Positions 1 through 10,917 of a DNA stretch of 64,000 bases are shown in pieces (the stretch's first letter is position 1; each line of letters opens with the position of its first letter). Location of the stretch: NCBI GenBank assembly GCA_964017185.1, contig OZ024870.1:26435621-26499620 (forward strand), read 5' to 3'. Both the position numbers and the translations under genes were made by a program. The notes under the pieces were generated by a model. That model was not told the origin of the DNA and made no database searches. It worked only from the letters and a program-made list of their open reading frames with translations. The DNA is from Rugalucina vietnamica. Lineage: Eukaryota; Mollusca; Bivalvia; Lucinida; Lucinidae.

Positions 1-140
1 ATTTTTAAACATGTTTAAAACCTTGCGACCAGTTAGCGACGAGTTCGCGACACATGAAAATTCTCATGACACTCGTGCGACACTCGCACGAATGTCGTGC
101 GAAAGTCCGCGACAAAATTCGCAAAACAGTCGCGAGAAAT
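1..140. repeat. CGAC/GCGA-rich repeat fragment at window edge
   Basis: This stretch is made of many overlapping GCGAC, GTGCGA and TCGCGA words with short self-complementary arms such as TCGTGCGA. The style matches the interior of the element at 1159-8547, so it is probably a fragment of a related foldback transposon cut by the window edge. Short open frames here are by-products of the simple composition. Confidence 0.35.
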
Positions 141-164
141 TCGCATGCCAGTGAGATACTAGCT

Positions 165-330
165 TTATGCTTGTTTGTTTCATTACATACCAAGTCAACA
201 ATTTTTCAGGCATGTCAAGAAGGAGCCATCACTTCCTGGGTACCAGTATTATGGTGAGTTAATGTGTCTTGCACCCGGGGTTTGAACACAGGACCTCTCT
301 ATTACGAGTCTGACGCTCTACCACTTATAA
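165..330 (-). mobile_element. tRNA-derived SINE, copy 1
   Basis: Read on the minus strand, the segment starts with a tRNA-like head: GTGGTAGAGCGTCAGACTC (A-box side), an anticodon-arm-like stretch, then a degraded B box. It continues into a body ending in the complement of CAAGTCAACAATTTTTCAGG and a TTTGTTT tail. The same architecture recurs at 32895-33105 and 57690-57905, so this is a dispersed SINE family. The copy is diverged. Confidence 0.6.
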
Positions 331-344
331 TGTCACTGCACTAC

Positions 345-713
345 CCTAAATTTCAGGTTTGAACTGCATTCTTTTCAGAGTGTTCATCTGTTAAAATCAT
401 GAACATAGAGCAAAATAACGTTAGACAGTATAAATCTGAAAATATGACTTAAAGCGATCATTCTCCAATTGATTGCTTCCTCAGAGATTTAAGAACTCTA
501 AACCATTACTTCTGAACAAAAAACACACTGCTTATCATAGATCTGGCATACAACTAACCCTCTTACAGTGAGATAATGACTTTTTCATGCCTATGTGTAG
601 AAAAAATCCAAATATTTAGGAACCTGAAGATGTTTGGCTGAGTGAAAGAAACAGTCTGTGAAAAAATATAAAATCTGATCTAGACTGGACTGATGGTTGC
701 TGTTTTTAACCCT
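345..713. other. AT-rich stretch without recognised feature
   Basis: No ORF of note, no convincing splice-bounded exon, no obvious inverted termini and no family recognised from elsewhere in the window. Confidence 0.5.
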
Positions 714-898
714 GGTAATGCAGGGGCAGATCCATGATTTCTGGATGGGGTGGTTAAAACCCACTGGGGGGGGGGGGGTCTCATTTTCTACACTTTACCT
801 GAATTTCCTTAAATTTTCCCATGACATTTTAATAATTTAGTCTCAGAGGACGGTTCTAGCAAACACCCCGAACCCCCTCTAAATCAGCCACTGTAATG
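714..898. mobile_element. Small GC-rich MITE-like element with a G13 run
   Basis: The left end (GTAATGCAGGGGCAGATCC) and the complement of the right end (CATTACAGTGGCTGATTTAG) are related inverted termini, enclosing a run of 13 G at 766-778. The GGGG/CCCC-rich interior resembles the small element at 40689-40864. The termini match imperfectly, so the call is tentative. Confidence 0.4.
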
Positions 899-1626
899 TC
901 TCACCAACAACTAAGGTCATATGAAGTTGTGGCCTCATTTCAAACTCAACCAAATTCTAGGTCACAGGCTGACAGCATACTAAACATTCATTGTTTTCAT
1001 TCATTCCCATTGATGAACCTAATCTAAACCTAAGTAAAATAGGTCAAGGCAACCGCTTGGTGATCATTTTTACAAAATGGTTATGGGGTAACACTACCCA
1101 AAAATCTCTCATCGGCCACAATGTAAATTGTTGCACTTTGTGACACTCCCAGCTGTTAAGGCCCTGTCACACACTCACAAGTTGAAGCTACGACATGCTA
1201 CGAGTTTGCGCGAGTTATAAGTTGCCGCTTGTCGCGCAAAATTTGAAGCTGTCACACACTCACGAGTTGAAGGTACGACATTCTACGAGTTAGCGCAAAT
1301 CACAACTCCAGCTTGTCGCACGAGTTGCCACAAGTTATAATGTCCTACGAGTTCTACTCGACATCTCTACAATATGAATCGTGGAAACTTGCGGATACTC
1401 GTAGGAATGTCATAGTAAACTTGTGAGATGTCGTAGCAACACACGGGAAGTCACCGTGATTATCGTAGCAACTCGTAAGTAACTCGCCATATTTGACAAG
1501 ACGCCGAGAATGCACGACATCCCATGAGTTCTGTACGATAAGCTACGACATCAGTACGAGTCATGCTCCGTCCATGCCCCGCTCACTTTTAGACAGCGAG
1601 TTAAAAATTCTCGTAGCCCTTCCAAG

Positions 1627-3580
1627 ACCAGAGGACCAATGGTCCTGTAAACGCTCACCTGAGATCTGCAGCATATACCAATAAACATGTTTGAATATTA
1701 TGGTATTTAATCCCAGTGCAGGGGCAGATGAAGCCCTTGGGCCATTTTCTTTTTCAGAATAATCAATATTTTGTCCATTTGCCAATTTCCTGCTGGCTTT
1801 TTCTTCAAATGACATTTTAACAGTTATTCCCATTCAAATGCATTGGCAACCCATGTTGACCTTGCCATAAACTGGGTCAAGGTCATCACAGGGTCATGAT
1901 TTATATATACATTGTAGTACTTGAGCCATCGATGCTTCAAGCCAAGTTTCCTTGAAATCTGTCCACTGGTTCCGGAGAAGAAGATTTTTGAGAGATTTTT
2001 ACCATATATGGGCCTGGTGGCCATCTTGGTCATGTGACCTGGATTATTTATATATACATTGATTACCCCATAATTTAGATGCTTCACATAAAATTTGGCT
2101 TTGATTGGCCAAGTGGTTTCAGAGGAGCACATGTTTGAATATTATGGAGATATACAAGTATATTGCCCCGGGGTGGGGGCATATGAGCCCCTGTGGTCCA
2201 TTTTTTGTCAGAATCATTAATAGTCAGTCCTTTAGCCCATTTCCTGCAAGACTTTCACTTTAAATGACATTTTAAAAGTTTTCCCCATTCAAATGCATTG
2301 GTGACCTATGTTGACCTTGCCATAAAATAGGTCAAGGTCATCACAGGGTCATGATTTATATATACATTGCAGTGCTTTAGCCATCGATGTTTCATGCCAA
2401 GTTTCATTGAAATTGGTCCAACGGTTCCAGAGAAAAAGATTTTTGAAGGGTTTTTACAATATTTGGGCATGGCGGCCATCTTGGTCATGTGACCTGGATT
2501 ATTTATATACACATTGGTTATCCCTTCCCATTGATGCATTACATAAAATTTGGCTTTGATTGGTCAAGTGATTTCAGAGGAGCAGACGTTTGAACATAGT
2601 AAAGATATACATGTATATTGCCCCGGGGTGGGGGCACATGAGCCCCTGGGGTCCATTTTTTTTTCAGAATCATTAATATTCAGTCCTACTGCCCATTTCC
2701 TGCAAGACTTTCACTTTAAAGGACATTTTAAAAGTTTTCCCCATTCAAATGCATTGGCGACCTATGTTGACCTTGACGTAAAATAGGTCAAGGTCATCAC
2801 AGGGTCATGATTTATATATACATTGTAGTGCTTTAGCCATCGATGCTTCATGCCAAGTTTCATTGAAATTGGTCCACCGGTTCCAGAGAAAAAGATTTTT
2901 GAAGGGTTTTTACCATATATGGGCATGGCGGCCATCTTGATCATGTGACCTGGATTATTTATATACACATTGGTTATCCCTTCCTATTGATGCTTTACAT
3001 AAAATTTGGCTTTGATTGGTCAAGCGGTTTCAGAGGAGAAGACATTTGAATATAGTGAAGATATACATGTATATTGCCCCGGGGTGGGGGCACATGAGCC
3101 CCTGGGGTCCAATGTTTTTCAGAATCATTAATATTCAGTCCTACTGCCCATTTCCTGCAAGACTTTCACTTTAAATGACATTTTGAAAGTTTTCCCCATT
3201 CAAATGCATTGGTGACTTATGTTGACCTTGCTGTAAAATAGGTCAAGGTCATCACAGGGTCATAATTTATATATACATTGTAGTGCTTGAGCCATTGATG
3301 CTTCATGCCAAGTTTCGTTGAAATCGGTCCACTGGTTCGGGAGAAGAAGATTTTTGAAGGGTTTTTACTATATATGGGCATGGCGGCCATCTTGGTCATG
3401 TGACCTGGATTATTTATATACACATTGGTTCCCCCTTCCCATAGATGCTTCATGTAAAATTTGGCTTTGATTGGCCAAGCTGTTTCAGAGAAGAAGATCT
3501 TTGAAAATGGTGGACGACGGACGACGGAGCATGGGTATACTATAAGCTCACCTTGTGAGCCTGACGGCTCAGGTGAGCTA
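1627..3580 (+). mobile_element. CTCACCTGAG-type repeat element, copy 1
   Basis: Begins ACCAGAGGACCAATGGTCCT, which contains a near-perfect hairpin AGGACCA-A-TGGTCCT, then GCTCACCTGAG. It ends in CTCAGGTGAGCTA, so the termini are inverted repeats. Just inside the right end, AGCTCACC..TGAGCC and GGCTCA..GGTGAGCT form a second hairpin. The interior is about four tandem units of ~455 bp; the conserved word GGTCAAGGTCA recurs at about 1876, 2332, 2787 and 3240. Each unit also carries GGTCATGTGACC. No protein-coding frame is conserved; short minus-strand frames arise because the unit lacks stops there. Not assigned to a named superfamily. Confidence 0.75.
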
Positions 3581-3662
3581 ACAAGCTACGAGTAAACAAG
3601 ACTTGTGTACGACAACTGCCGAGGTATGGCGAGTTCTGTACGAGTTGCTACTGGTTCACCAA

Positions 3663-5535
3663 ACCAGAGGACCAATGGTCCTGTAAACGCTCACCTGAGA
3701 TCTGCTGCATATACCAATAAACATATTTGAATATTATGGTATTTAACCCCAGTGCAGGGGCAGATGAAGCCCTTGGGCCATGTTCTCTTTTCAGAATAAT
3801 ATTCTGCCCATTTGCCAATTTCCTGCTGGTTTTCCCCGTCAAATGATATTTATCACAGGGTCATGATTTATATACACATTGTAGTACTTTAGCCATCGAG
3901 GCTTCACGCCAAGTTTCATTGAAATCAGTCCATTCGTTTCAGAGAAGATTTTTGAAGGGTTTTTATCATATATGGGCATGGCGGCCATCATGGTCATGTG
4001 ACCTAGATTATTAAAATATACATTGGTTCCCCCATCCTATAGATGCTTCACATAAAAATTTAGCTTTAATTGGCCAAGTGGTTTCAGAGGAGAAGATGTT
4101 TGAATATCATGGTAATACACATGTATATTTCCCCAGGGTGGGGGCATATGAGCCCTTGGGCCCAATTTTTTTTTTCAAAATCATTAATATTCAATTCTAC
4201 AACCTATTTCCTGCAAGATTTTCACCTCAAATGACCTTTCAAAAGTTTTCCCCATTCAAATGCATTGGCGACCTATGTTGACCTTGTCGTAAAATAGGTC
4301 AGGATCACCACAGGTTATATACACATTGTAGTACTTTAGCCATCAATGCTTCATGTCAAGTTTCTTTGAAATCTGTCCATCGGTTCCGAAGAAGATTTTT
4401 GAAGAGTTTTTACCATATATGGGCATGGTGGCCATTTTGGTCAAGTGACCTAGATTATTTATATATACATTGATTCCCCCATTCTATAGATGCTTCATAT
4501 AAAATTTGGCTTTGATTGGCCATGCGGTTTCAGAAGAGATGTTTGAATATTATGGTAATATACATGTATAATGCCCCAGGGTGGCGACAGATGAGCCCCT
4601 GGGGTCCAATTTTTTTCAGAATCATTAACATTCAGTCCTACTGACCATTTTCTGCAAGACTTTAAATGACATTTTAAAAGTTTTCCCAATTCAAATGATT
4701 TGGCGACCTATGTTGACCTAGGTCAAGGTCATCACAGGGTCATGAATTATATATACATTGTAGTACCTGAGTCATCCATACTTCAGGCCACCAAGTTTCT
4801 TTGAAATCTGTCCACCGGTACCGCAGAAGAAGATTTTTGAAGGGTTTTTACCATATGGGCATGGTGGCCATCTTTGTCATGTGACCTGGATTATTTATAT
4901 GCACATTGGTTCCCACTTCCTATAGATGCTTCATGTAAAATTTGGCTTTGCTTGGCAAAGTGGTTTCAGAGAAGAAGATCTTTGAAAATGTGTATGGTCG
5001 ACAGACGGGCCAAGGTCAAGAAATGACCTTGACCTAAATTAATCATATACGTTCATCTAATCCATTAGTTGTTTGCATCTACCATTTTTCAGGTCTTAGG
5101 GTGCAATAGTTTTCAAAAAATTCATAGTTTTCACTTTTTCCCATGTAAAAGCCAATGTTTCCAAAATTGACCTTGCTGTAAAACAGGTCAAGGTCATTGC
5201 AGGGTCATGATTTATATATACATTGTAGTACTTGAGTCATAGATGCTTCATGCCCTGTTTCATTAAAATTGGTTCACCAGCTCTGGAGAAGAAGATTTTT
5301 AAAGGTTTTTACCATATATGGGCATGGCGGCCATCTTGGTCATGTGACCTGGGTTATCTATATATACATTTGTTCCCCCTTCCTATAGATGCTTTATATA
5401 AAATTTGGCTTTGATTGGCCATGCAGTTTCAGAGGAGAAGATCTTTGAAATTGTGGACAGATGGACGACGGACGGACGGACGCCGGATCATGGCCATCCT
5501 ATAAGCTCACCTTGTGAGCCTAACAGCTCAGGTGA
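3663..5535 (+). mobile_element. CTCACCTGAG-type repeat element, copy 2
   Basis: Same start (ACCAGAGGACCAATGGTCC), the same kind of ~455-bp tandem interior, and the same 3' block of GACGGACGG simple repeat followed by the TATAAGCTCACC hairpin. The last bases are separated from the body: the LINE is inserted inside the terminal CTCAGGTGAGCTA, whose final GCTA lies at 8506-8509. Several units carry deletions, including a damaged AGGTCA motif near 4295. Confidence 0.72.
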
Positions 5536-8501
5536 TAATAATAATATAATAATAATAATAATAATAAAGACTTTATTTCACGAGGGTAACACAATTAGTA
5601 CGAAACTAATCTCCCTTGCGGCCCTCAAATATTTACAAATATTAGCAATAAATATTCTCTCCATACACTGACACCTCACTCCACACATTCACACAAACAA
5701 TTAATAGTCAAATGAAAATAAAAGTTAACAAAAGAACAAGCATATAAATGAAATGAATCAATTAATTAATGAGACACAACAATGATAAGACTCAATGAAT
5801 ACACAATGTACAATGCATGAATAAATGAATTTACAAATTAATGAATGAATGAATAAATGTTGAATGAATGAATGAATGAATAAATGAATGAATATAAAAA
5901 GGAAAATAAAATTATTGAAACATAGGTACAGAATAAATGAATGAATAAATACACAAAATAATGCATTATTAGGTAGCCTTCATCCACTTAATACATCTGG
6001 AATGAAAGGAGCTGATAGAGGGAGCATTCTTTACATTGGTTTCAAGATAACTCCAAATAACTGGACCTGAAAATGCCAAACTACCTTTAAATAGTTCAGT
6101 ATTTGGTTTAGGTAGCAAAAAGTTGTCCGCAGTCATGGATCGTAAAACGTAAGAATCTTGGATATTGTCAGGACCTTGCCTTTTGCTAAACATTTCCATT
6201 ATATATTCAGGAGTTAAATTGTTTGAAACTTTGTACATAAACTTCGCTTTTCTGAAAAATACTCTTTCAGTCATTGACATAATTTTCAGATCATTCATTG
6301 ACTGATATATATTATCAACATTAAAGTCAAGGATTGTCCTACACGCTCTCCTTTGCAATTTTTCTATTTGCATTAAATTTGCTTTGGATGTGCTACCCCA
6401 TACAATATTTGCATAGTCCAGATGAGGTTGTATGTAACTTCTATAATACATCAACCTATGTTCCATTGATAAATAGACCTTAATTTTGGAAAGTAGCCAA
6501 ATATTTGTTGACATTTTTCGAGTAACTTTTCGTACATGGTCCCCCCATAAGAGATTGTTATCAATTTCTACTCCCAAAACCTTTTCTTTCTGAACAGTTA
6601 CTAATTGGACATTGTTAAGTGATAATTGAAGACTGTCATCAAGTCTGCTTCTTCTTTGCCTTGTAGTTATTAACATTGCTTTTGTTTTGTCAGTGTTAAT
6701 GACCATCCCATTCTGTTTACACCACGATGCTACTTCTGTGATTGCTTTCTGTAATTTTCTTTCTATCTCTTCCTTTGACTTACTAATTTCGTAAAGTGTT
6801 GTATCATCAGCATAAAGATCAGTCATTGCTTTAGTATATAAAGGAAGATCATTTATAAAAAGGAGGAACAAAAGTGGCCCTAAAATGGACCCTTGAGGCA
6901 CTCCACATTTAACAGTTTTTTGGGCGGAGAATGTATCCCTAAAATATACCTTTTGAGTCCTATGAGAGAGATATGACCTAAACCAGTTTAGGCAAGTTTC
7001 ATTTAACTTATAATATTTCAATTTTCTTAATAAAATTTCATGATCTACTAGATCAAAGGCTTTACGAAAATCTACCAACACTACTCCAACTAATTCACCC
7101 CTATCCAAAGCTTTTAGCCATTTATCAGTCATATATAACAAAGCTGTCTCACAGGAATGACTTGGTCTAAAACCTGATTGTGTACTATACAACAGTTTGT
7201 ATTGTTCCAAAAAGCTTAATAATGATTCATGTACATGTTTTTCGAAAAGCTTTGAAAGGACTGGTAAAATTGAAATAGGCCTGAAATTATTCAGATCATT
7301 TGTTGGTCCTCCTTTATGTAATGGTTTCACCTTTGCTTCCTTCCATTTTTCTGGAAAAGACCCTGTTCTAATGCTTAAGTTACATATAAACGTCAAGCTT
7401 TCAGCAATAAAAGGAGCAGCCATTTTCAAAAGTCTTGGCCCAATGTCATCAGTTCCTGTAGATTTTCTTACATCCAGATTCTTCAAATATTTAAGAATTT
7501 TATCTGTATTTGTTAGAGGCATATCAAAGAAAACATTTTGAGGAATTTTTTCTTTGCAGTATTCCTGAAGTTTATCATGATTAGAGGGGTCAATGGGTTC
7601 TTTTATATTCTCTGCTACATTTACGAAGAAGTCATTAAAAGTATTTGCCATATCCTCGGGTTCATAAATTTCATGTTCGCCGTTTTTTAATGAACTAGTG
7701 CAGGTAGAAGAGTCAGTCTTTTGCTTACCTGCACCTAACTCGCTAAAAATTTTCCATATGGTTGTGGGCTTGTTATCCCCTTCTTCTATTAGTTTTTCAT
7801 AATTGTACTTCTTAGCTTTCTTGATCTGATTGACAACATTATTCCTCCAGATTTTATATTCAGAAGTGTCTCCTATAGCCTTGTAATGGTCTCTAGTTTT
7901 TATACTATCAATAATTTCTGGTGTTAGCCAGTCTGGCTGCTTGACTTTTTTTACTCTATGCTGCTTTAGAGGGACATGCTTGTCTACTACCTCAGTGAAC
8001 AAAGAATACCAGGTGTCGAGAGCATCATCTACAGTATCAAATACCTTTATAACATCCCAAGGGACTGACTCTAAATCTTCATTAAATTTTGAAATTTCAA
8101 AATTTTTGAACGATCGATATTTGATAGTGTGGTGAGTTGATCTTGAGTTGCAACAGTTAACCTTTCTTGTAAAGAAAATAGGAAAATGATCACTTAAACC
8201 AATTTTGGGGACATCTGAAAACTGAATATTGACAGAGAAATTAGAATAGACATGATCCAGGAGTGTTGCACTGGCATTTGGTACAACACGTGTGGGTTCT
8301 TTAATGTGTTGCTTTAATCCAAGTGAATTTATATAGTCAAGCCATTGATTTTGAATTTGTGCATTTAACAAATCTCTATTGAAGTCACCTAGCAAGAAAA
8401 ATTCTTTACCTTCATCATGTGCCATCTCTACTTGTTCGTCAAAAGTGTCATTCCAAGATATATTTGAATTCGGATTTCTATAGAAATTTCCAATTAAAAA
8501 A
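5536..8501 (-). mobile_element. 5'-truncated CR1/Jockey-group LINE retrotransposon
   Basis: A minus-strand non-LTR retrotransposon. The 3' end is at low coordinates: AATAAA-like sequence followed by a (TTA)n tail (5536-5568 on the plus strand), with a (TGAA)n-rich 3' UTR at 5815-5960. The 5' end stops inside the endonuclease domain at about 8501, the usual result of incomplete reverse transcription. Flanking GTGA at 5532-5535 and 8502-8505 is a short target-site duplication. The insertion point is the terminal repeat of the copy-2 element. The frame is intact, so the insertion is probably young. Confidence 0.85.
5969..8425 (-). CDS. LINE ORF2 fragment: endonuclease C-terminal part plus reverse transcriptase
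   Basis: 818 codons without stop or frameshift. Residues 13-16 are GDFN and 78-84 SDHFPIF, the C-terminal motifs of the apurinic-type endonuclease that nicks target DNA. The reverse transcriptase follows: KVKPLHKGG at 365-373, FRPIS at 381-385, SGFR at 417-420, motif A VLVDFRKAFD at 449-458, motif B GVPQGSILGP at 508-517 and catalytic YADD at 538-541. LGVEID at 617-622 and a PHLDYANIVWG segment near 667-677 are typical of CR1/L2/Jockey-like elements. The first Met is not the real start: the frame stays open upstream to about 8506, encoding further endonuclease sequence (IGNFYRNPNS), and then meets the truncation point. ORF1 and the endonuclease N-terminus are absent, so the copy is not autonomous. 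Clade assignment is by motif memory only. Confidence 0.88.
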   Translation of the reverse strand: MAHDEGKEFFLLGDFNRDLLNAQIQNQWLDYINSLGLKQHIKEPTRVVPNASATLLDHVYSNFSVNIQFSDVPKIGLSDHFPIFFTRKVNCCNSRSTHHTIKYRSFKNFEISKFNEDLESVPWDVIKVFDTVDDALDTWYSLFTEVVDKHVPLKQHRVKKVKQPDWLTPEIIDSIKTRDHYKAIGDTSEYKIWRNNVVNQIKKAKKYNYEKLIEEGDNKPTTIWKIFSELGAGKQKTDSSTCTSSLKNGEHEIYEPEDMANTFNDFFVNVAENIKEPIDPSNHDKLQEYCKEKIPQNVFFDMPLTNTDKILKYLKNLDVRKSTGTDDIGPRLLKMAAPFIAESLTFICNLSIRTGSFPEKWKEAKVKPLHKGGPTNDLNNFRPISILPVLSKLFEKHVHESLLSFLEQYKLLYSTQSGFRPSHSCETALLYMTDKWLKALDRGELVGVVLVDFRKAFDLVDHEILLRKLKYYKLNETCLNWFRSYLSHRTQKVYFRDTFSAQKTVKCGVPQGSILGPLLFLLFINDLPLYTKAMTDLYADDTTLYEISKSKEEIERKLQKAITEVASWCKQNGMVINTDKTKAMLITTRQRRSRLDDSLQLSLNNVQLVTVQKEKVLGVEIDNNLLWGDHVRKVTRKMSTNIWLLSKIKVYLSMEHRLMYYRSYIQPHLDYANIVWGSTSKANLMQIEKLQRRACRTILDFNVDNIYQSMNDLKIMSMTERVFFRKAKFMYKVSNNLTPEYIMEMFSKRQGPDNIQDSYVLRSMTADNFLLPKPNTELFKGSLAFSGPVIWSYLETNVKNAPSISSFHSRCIKWMKAT

Positions 8502-8674
8502 GTGAGCTAAACTCGTAGCTCCAACTCATGAGTGTGTGACAGGGGCTTTACCAAACATTGCATGACCAAAAGGACTCTCCTCGCCATGTAGCTAAATCAT
8601 ATTATATCTACACAACAAGCCGATTTCAAAGTGGGGTTGACCATTGAGTTTTTACGGTATTCCATTTTGCCATA

Positions 8675-8690
8675 ATGCACTAGTCATTTG

Positions 8691-8725
<35 letters not shown>

Positions 8726-8998
8726 TATGGAGAAGGGTGGGGGATAGCCGGGCTAAAGTGTGGGGCAATTACTTTTCAAGTGTCCCCACAGTGCAGGGGA
8801 AATGACGGGATTTTGACATTAGGATCCTTACCCCAGGGAGATTTTCTAATGCGAAGGGCGGGGCAAAGAGCAGTTTTGACCTCCAGTTTGCCCCCTGGGG
8901 GTGGGGCTCAATACAGGGCACTGAAAGCTGAAAAGTCATAATCCCTACCCCCCTTCCCAGTAGGTGGGGGAGCAGTGGTTACAAACCCTAGGACTGGC
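8675..8998. mobile_element. GC-rich MITE (TGCACCAGTCAT family), copy 1
   Basis: Left end TGCACTAGTCATTTGTAACC and right end GGTTACAAACCCTAGGACTG are inverted copies. The interior is rich in CCCC/GGGG and includes an uninterrupted run of 26 C at 8700-8725. Related copies lie at 23904-24183, 29387-29825 and 53209-53492. Confidence 0.65.
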
Positions 8999-9235
8999 TT
9001 TTACCCTCTAGGATGGTGCAAATTTGAAGAGGGGGCAGTTTATATATAGAAGCTTCCTCAAAAAATTGTCTGTTTTAAGTTCGTATTCTGTACACTCAAA
9101 AGTTGTTCACCAGTGAAACTTTGCAGTGCATACTAAATATAAGACGGATATAAAGAAATGTGCTCATTAATTAATGCAGTGTCAAACTCACTTAGGCGAA
9201 ATTTTCAGATGCACTTTTTTCAAGGGGTACGGCTG

Positions 9236-9483
9236 AGGGGTGTCACACCAAATGCTACAAATAACAGTTTCATGGTAATTGGTTCAATGGTTCCTTAGAG
9301 GAAGATTCTAGAAGGTATTTTACAGTATATGGGCGTGGTAGCCATCTTGGTCATATGACCCACATCAAATCAATAAATTTTCAATTCCTTGTAAAATACA
9401 AGATTTGAAGATGGATGGATGATGGATCATGTGTATGTTCACCTGGTGAAACATCAACTCAGGTCGGCTCAAGTGAGCTAATA
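9236..9483 (+). mobile_element. Right-end fragment of a diverged CTCACCTGAG-type element
   Basis: Contains recognisable relics of the unit (ATATGGGCGTGGTAGCCATC, CTTGGTCATATGACC), the GATGGATG simple repeat and a terminal hairpin ending GGCTCAAGTGAGCTAAT. The left part is missing. Confidence 0.55.
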
Positions 9484-10175
9484 ATTTGGCTATGATCCTC
9501 ATGAACCAATTATATTTCAGCTAAAAAATCCTGAAATTTGTCATTTCTTGGTGACTCTTGGTTTTGCTGCTGAATTGAGGTAGGCGTATTACCTCATGGT
9601 CCCCTTAATTTTGTTCGAACTGCATAGAAAGATTCATAAATAGGCCACAATGAAATGGAAAAAAAAAAAACAAAGCACAAGTTAGCATGTTCAATGTCAT
9701 GATGTACATTGTATAAAGTACCATTTCCGTGTAGAAGCGTGCATGCTATGGTGTAGTGGATAAGCACCTCATCTTGTATATCAGAAAGATTGATTCTGCT
9801 GTATGGCAAAAGTATGTGACAAAGATGCAACTTTGCTTTCAAATAGCTCAACTTGTAAAAGCAATATGTTAAAGCGAGCTTTACATATGACAAAACCACT
9901 CAATACCCTTACCATTTTTTGCCATACATGAGAGTTGGTTTACAATTTAATGTCTACTGTAATGTTTATACCAGCAAAGCACTGATTCACCAAGTAAAAA
10001 GCTAGAATTTGGCATTTGAAGTATTGGCACCAAACCCATTGTATTTTTTGGTACTCAAAGGTATCCCCGGAGACTTCCCGTGACAACTGTAACTGTTCTG
10101 TGGATCCCATTAAGATTCATATACATAAAATACACATTATAGATTACACAATAATGCATATCACTAAGTGCTTTC
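9484..10175. other. Non-coding stretch with a degenerate tRNA-like segment
   Basis: At 9744-9806 the plus strand reads GGTGTAGTGGATAAGCACC followed about 30 bases later by AGATTGATTC, resembling a decayed SINE A box/B box pair. No other feature is supported. The ~300-bp minus-strand open frame here has no homology I recognise. Confidence 0.3.
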
Positions 10176-10917
10176 CTATGTCTCCAGTTCATCAGGATAA
10201 CATTTCTGTGTAATATATACCCCTTATACCCCACTTTTATATAGCAAAACTGGGGTATGCAGGGTGATGCCTATTATTGCACCAAAGCATAGATTATGGG
10301 TACTTTTTAGAACCACCTCGCTGAGATGGTTCTTACAGTGTACCCACAATCTATGTTTTGAGCAAAAATAAGAACCAGAGGACCAATGGTCCTGTAAACG
10401 CTCACCTGAGTCTGCTGCATATACCAATAAACATGTTTGAATATTATGGTATTTAACCCCAGTGCAGGGGCAGATGAAGCCCTTGGGCCGTTTTCTTTTT
10501 TCAGAATAATCAATATTCTGTCCATTTGCCAATTTCTTGCTGGCTTTTCCCTTCAAATGACATTTTAACAGTTTTTCCCATTCAAATGCATGGGCAACCC
10601 ATGTTGACCTTGCCATAAACTTGGTCAAGGTCATCACAGGGTCATGATTTATATATACATTGTAGTACTATAGCCATGGATGCTTCACGCCAAGTTTCAT
10701 TGAAGTCAATCTATTGGTTTCAGAGAAGAAGATATTTGAAGGGCTTTTACCATATATGGGCATGGCGGCCATCTTGGTCATGTGACCTAGATTATTAATA
10801 TATACATTGGTTCCCCCATCCTATAAATGCTTCACATAAAATTTGGCTTCAATTGGCCAAGTGGTTTTAGAGGAGAAGATGTTTGAATATTATGGTAATA
10901 AACATGTATATTGCCTC

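Larger units (their letters stand above)
1159..8547. mobile_element. PIF/Harbinger-like non-autonomous element, expanded by nested insertions
   Basis: The left end AGGCCCTGTCACACACTCAC and the right end GTGTGTGACAGGGGCT are inverted copies, extending inward to AAGCTACGA / TCGTAGCTCC. The element is flanked on both sides by TTA (1156-1158 and 8548-8550), the 3-bp duplication typical of PIF/Harbinger transposons. The left end is followed by a second direct copy of the terminal sequence at about 1252-1300. Its own DNA is only 1159-1626, 3581-3662 and 8510-8547. The rest is two CTCACCTGAG elements and a LINE inserted later. No transposase frame is present, so it would have moved in trans. Confidence 0.75.

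Noticed and set aside
1561-3842. Minus-strand frames of 60-100 codons (for example NVYINNPGHMTKMAAMP)
   Set aside because: They recur once per unit in the CTCACCTGAG elements, with stops between units, and show no protein-like conservation.
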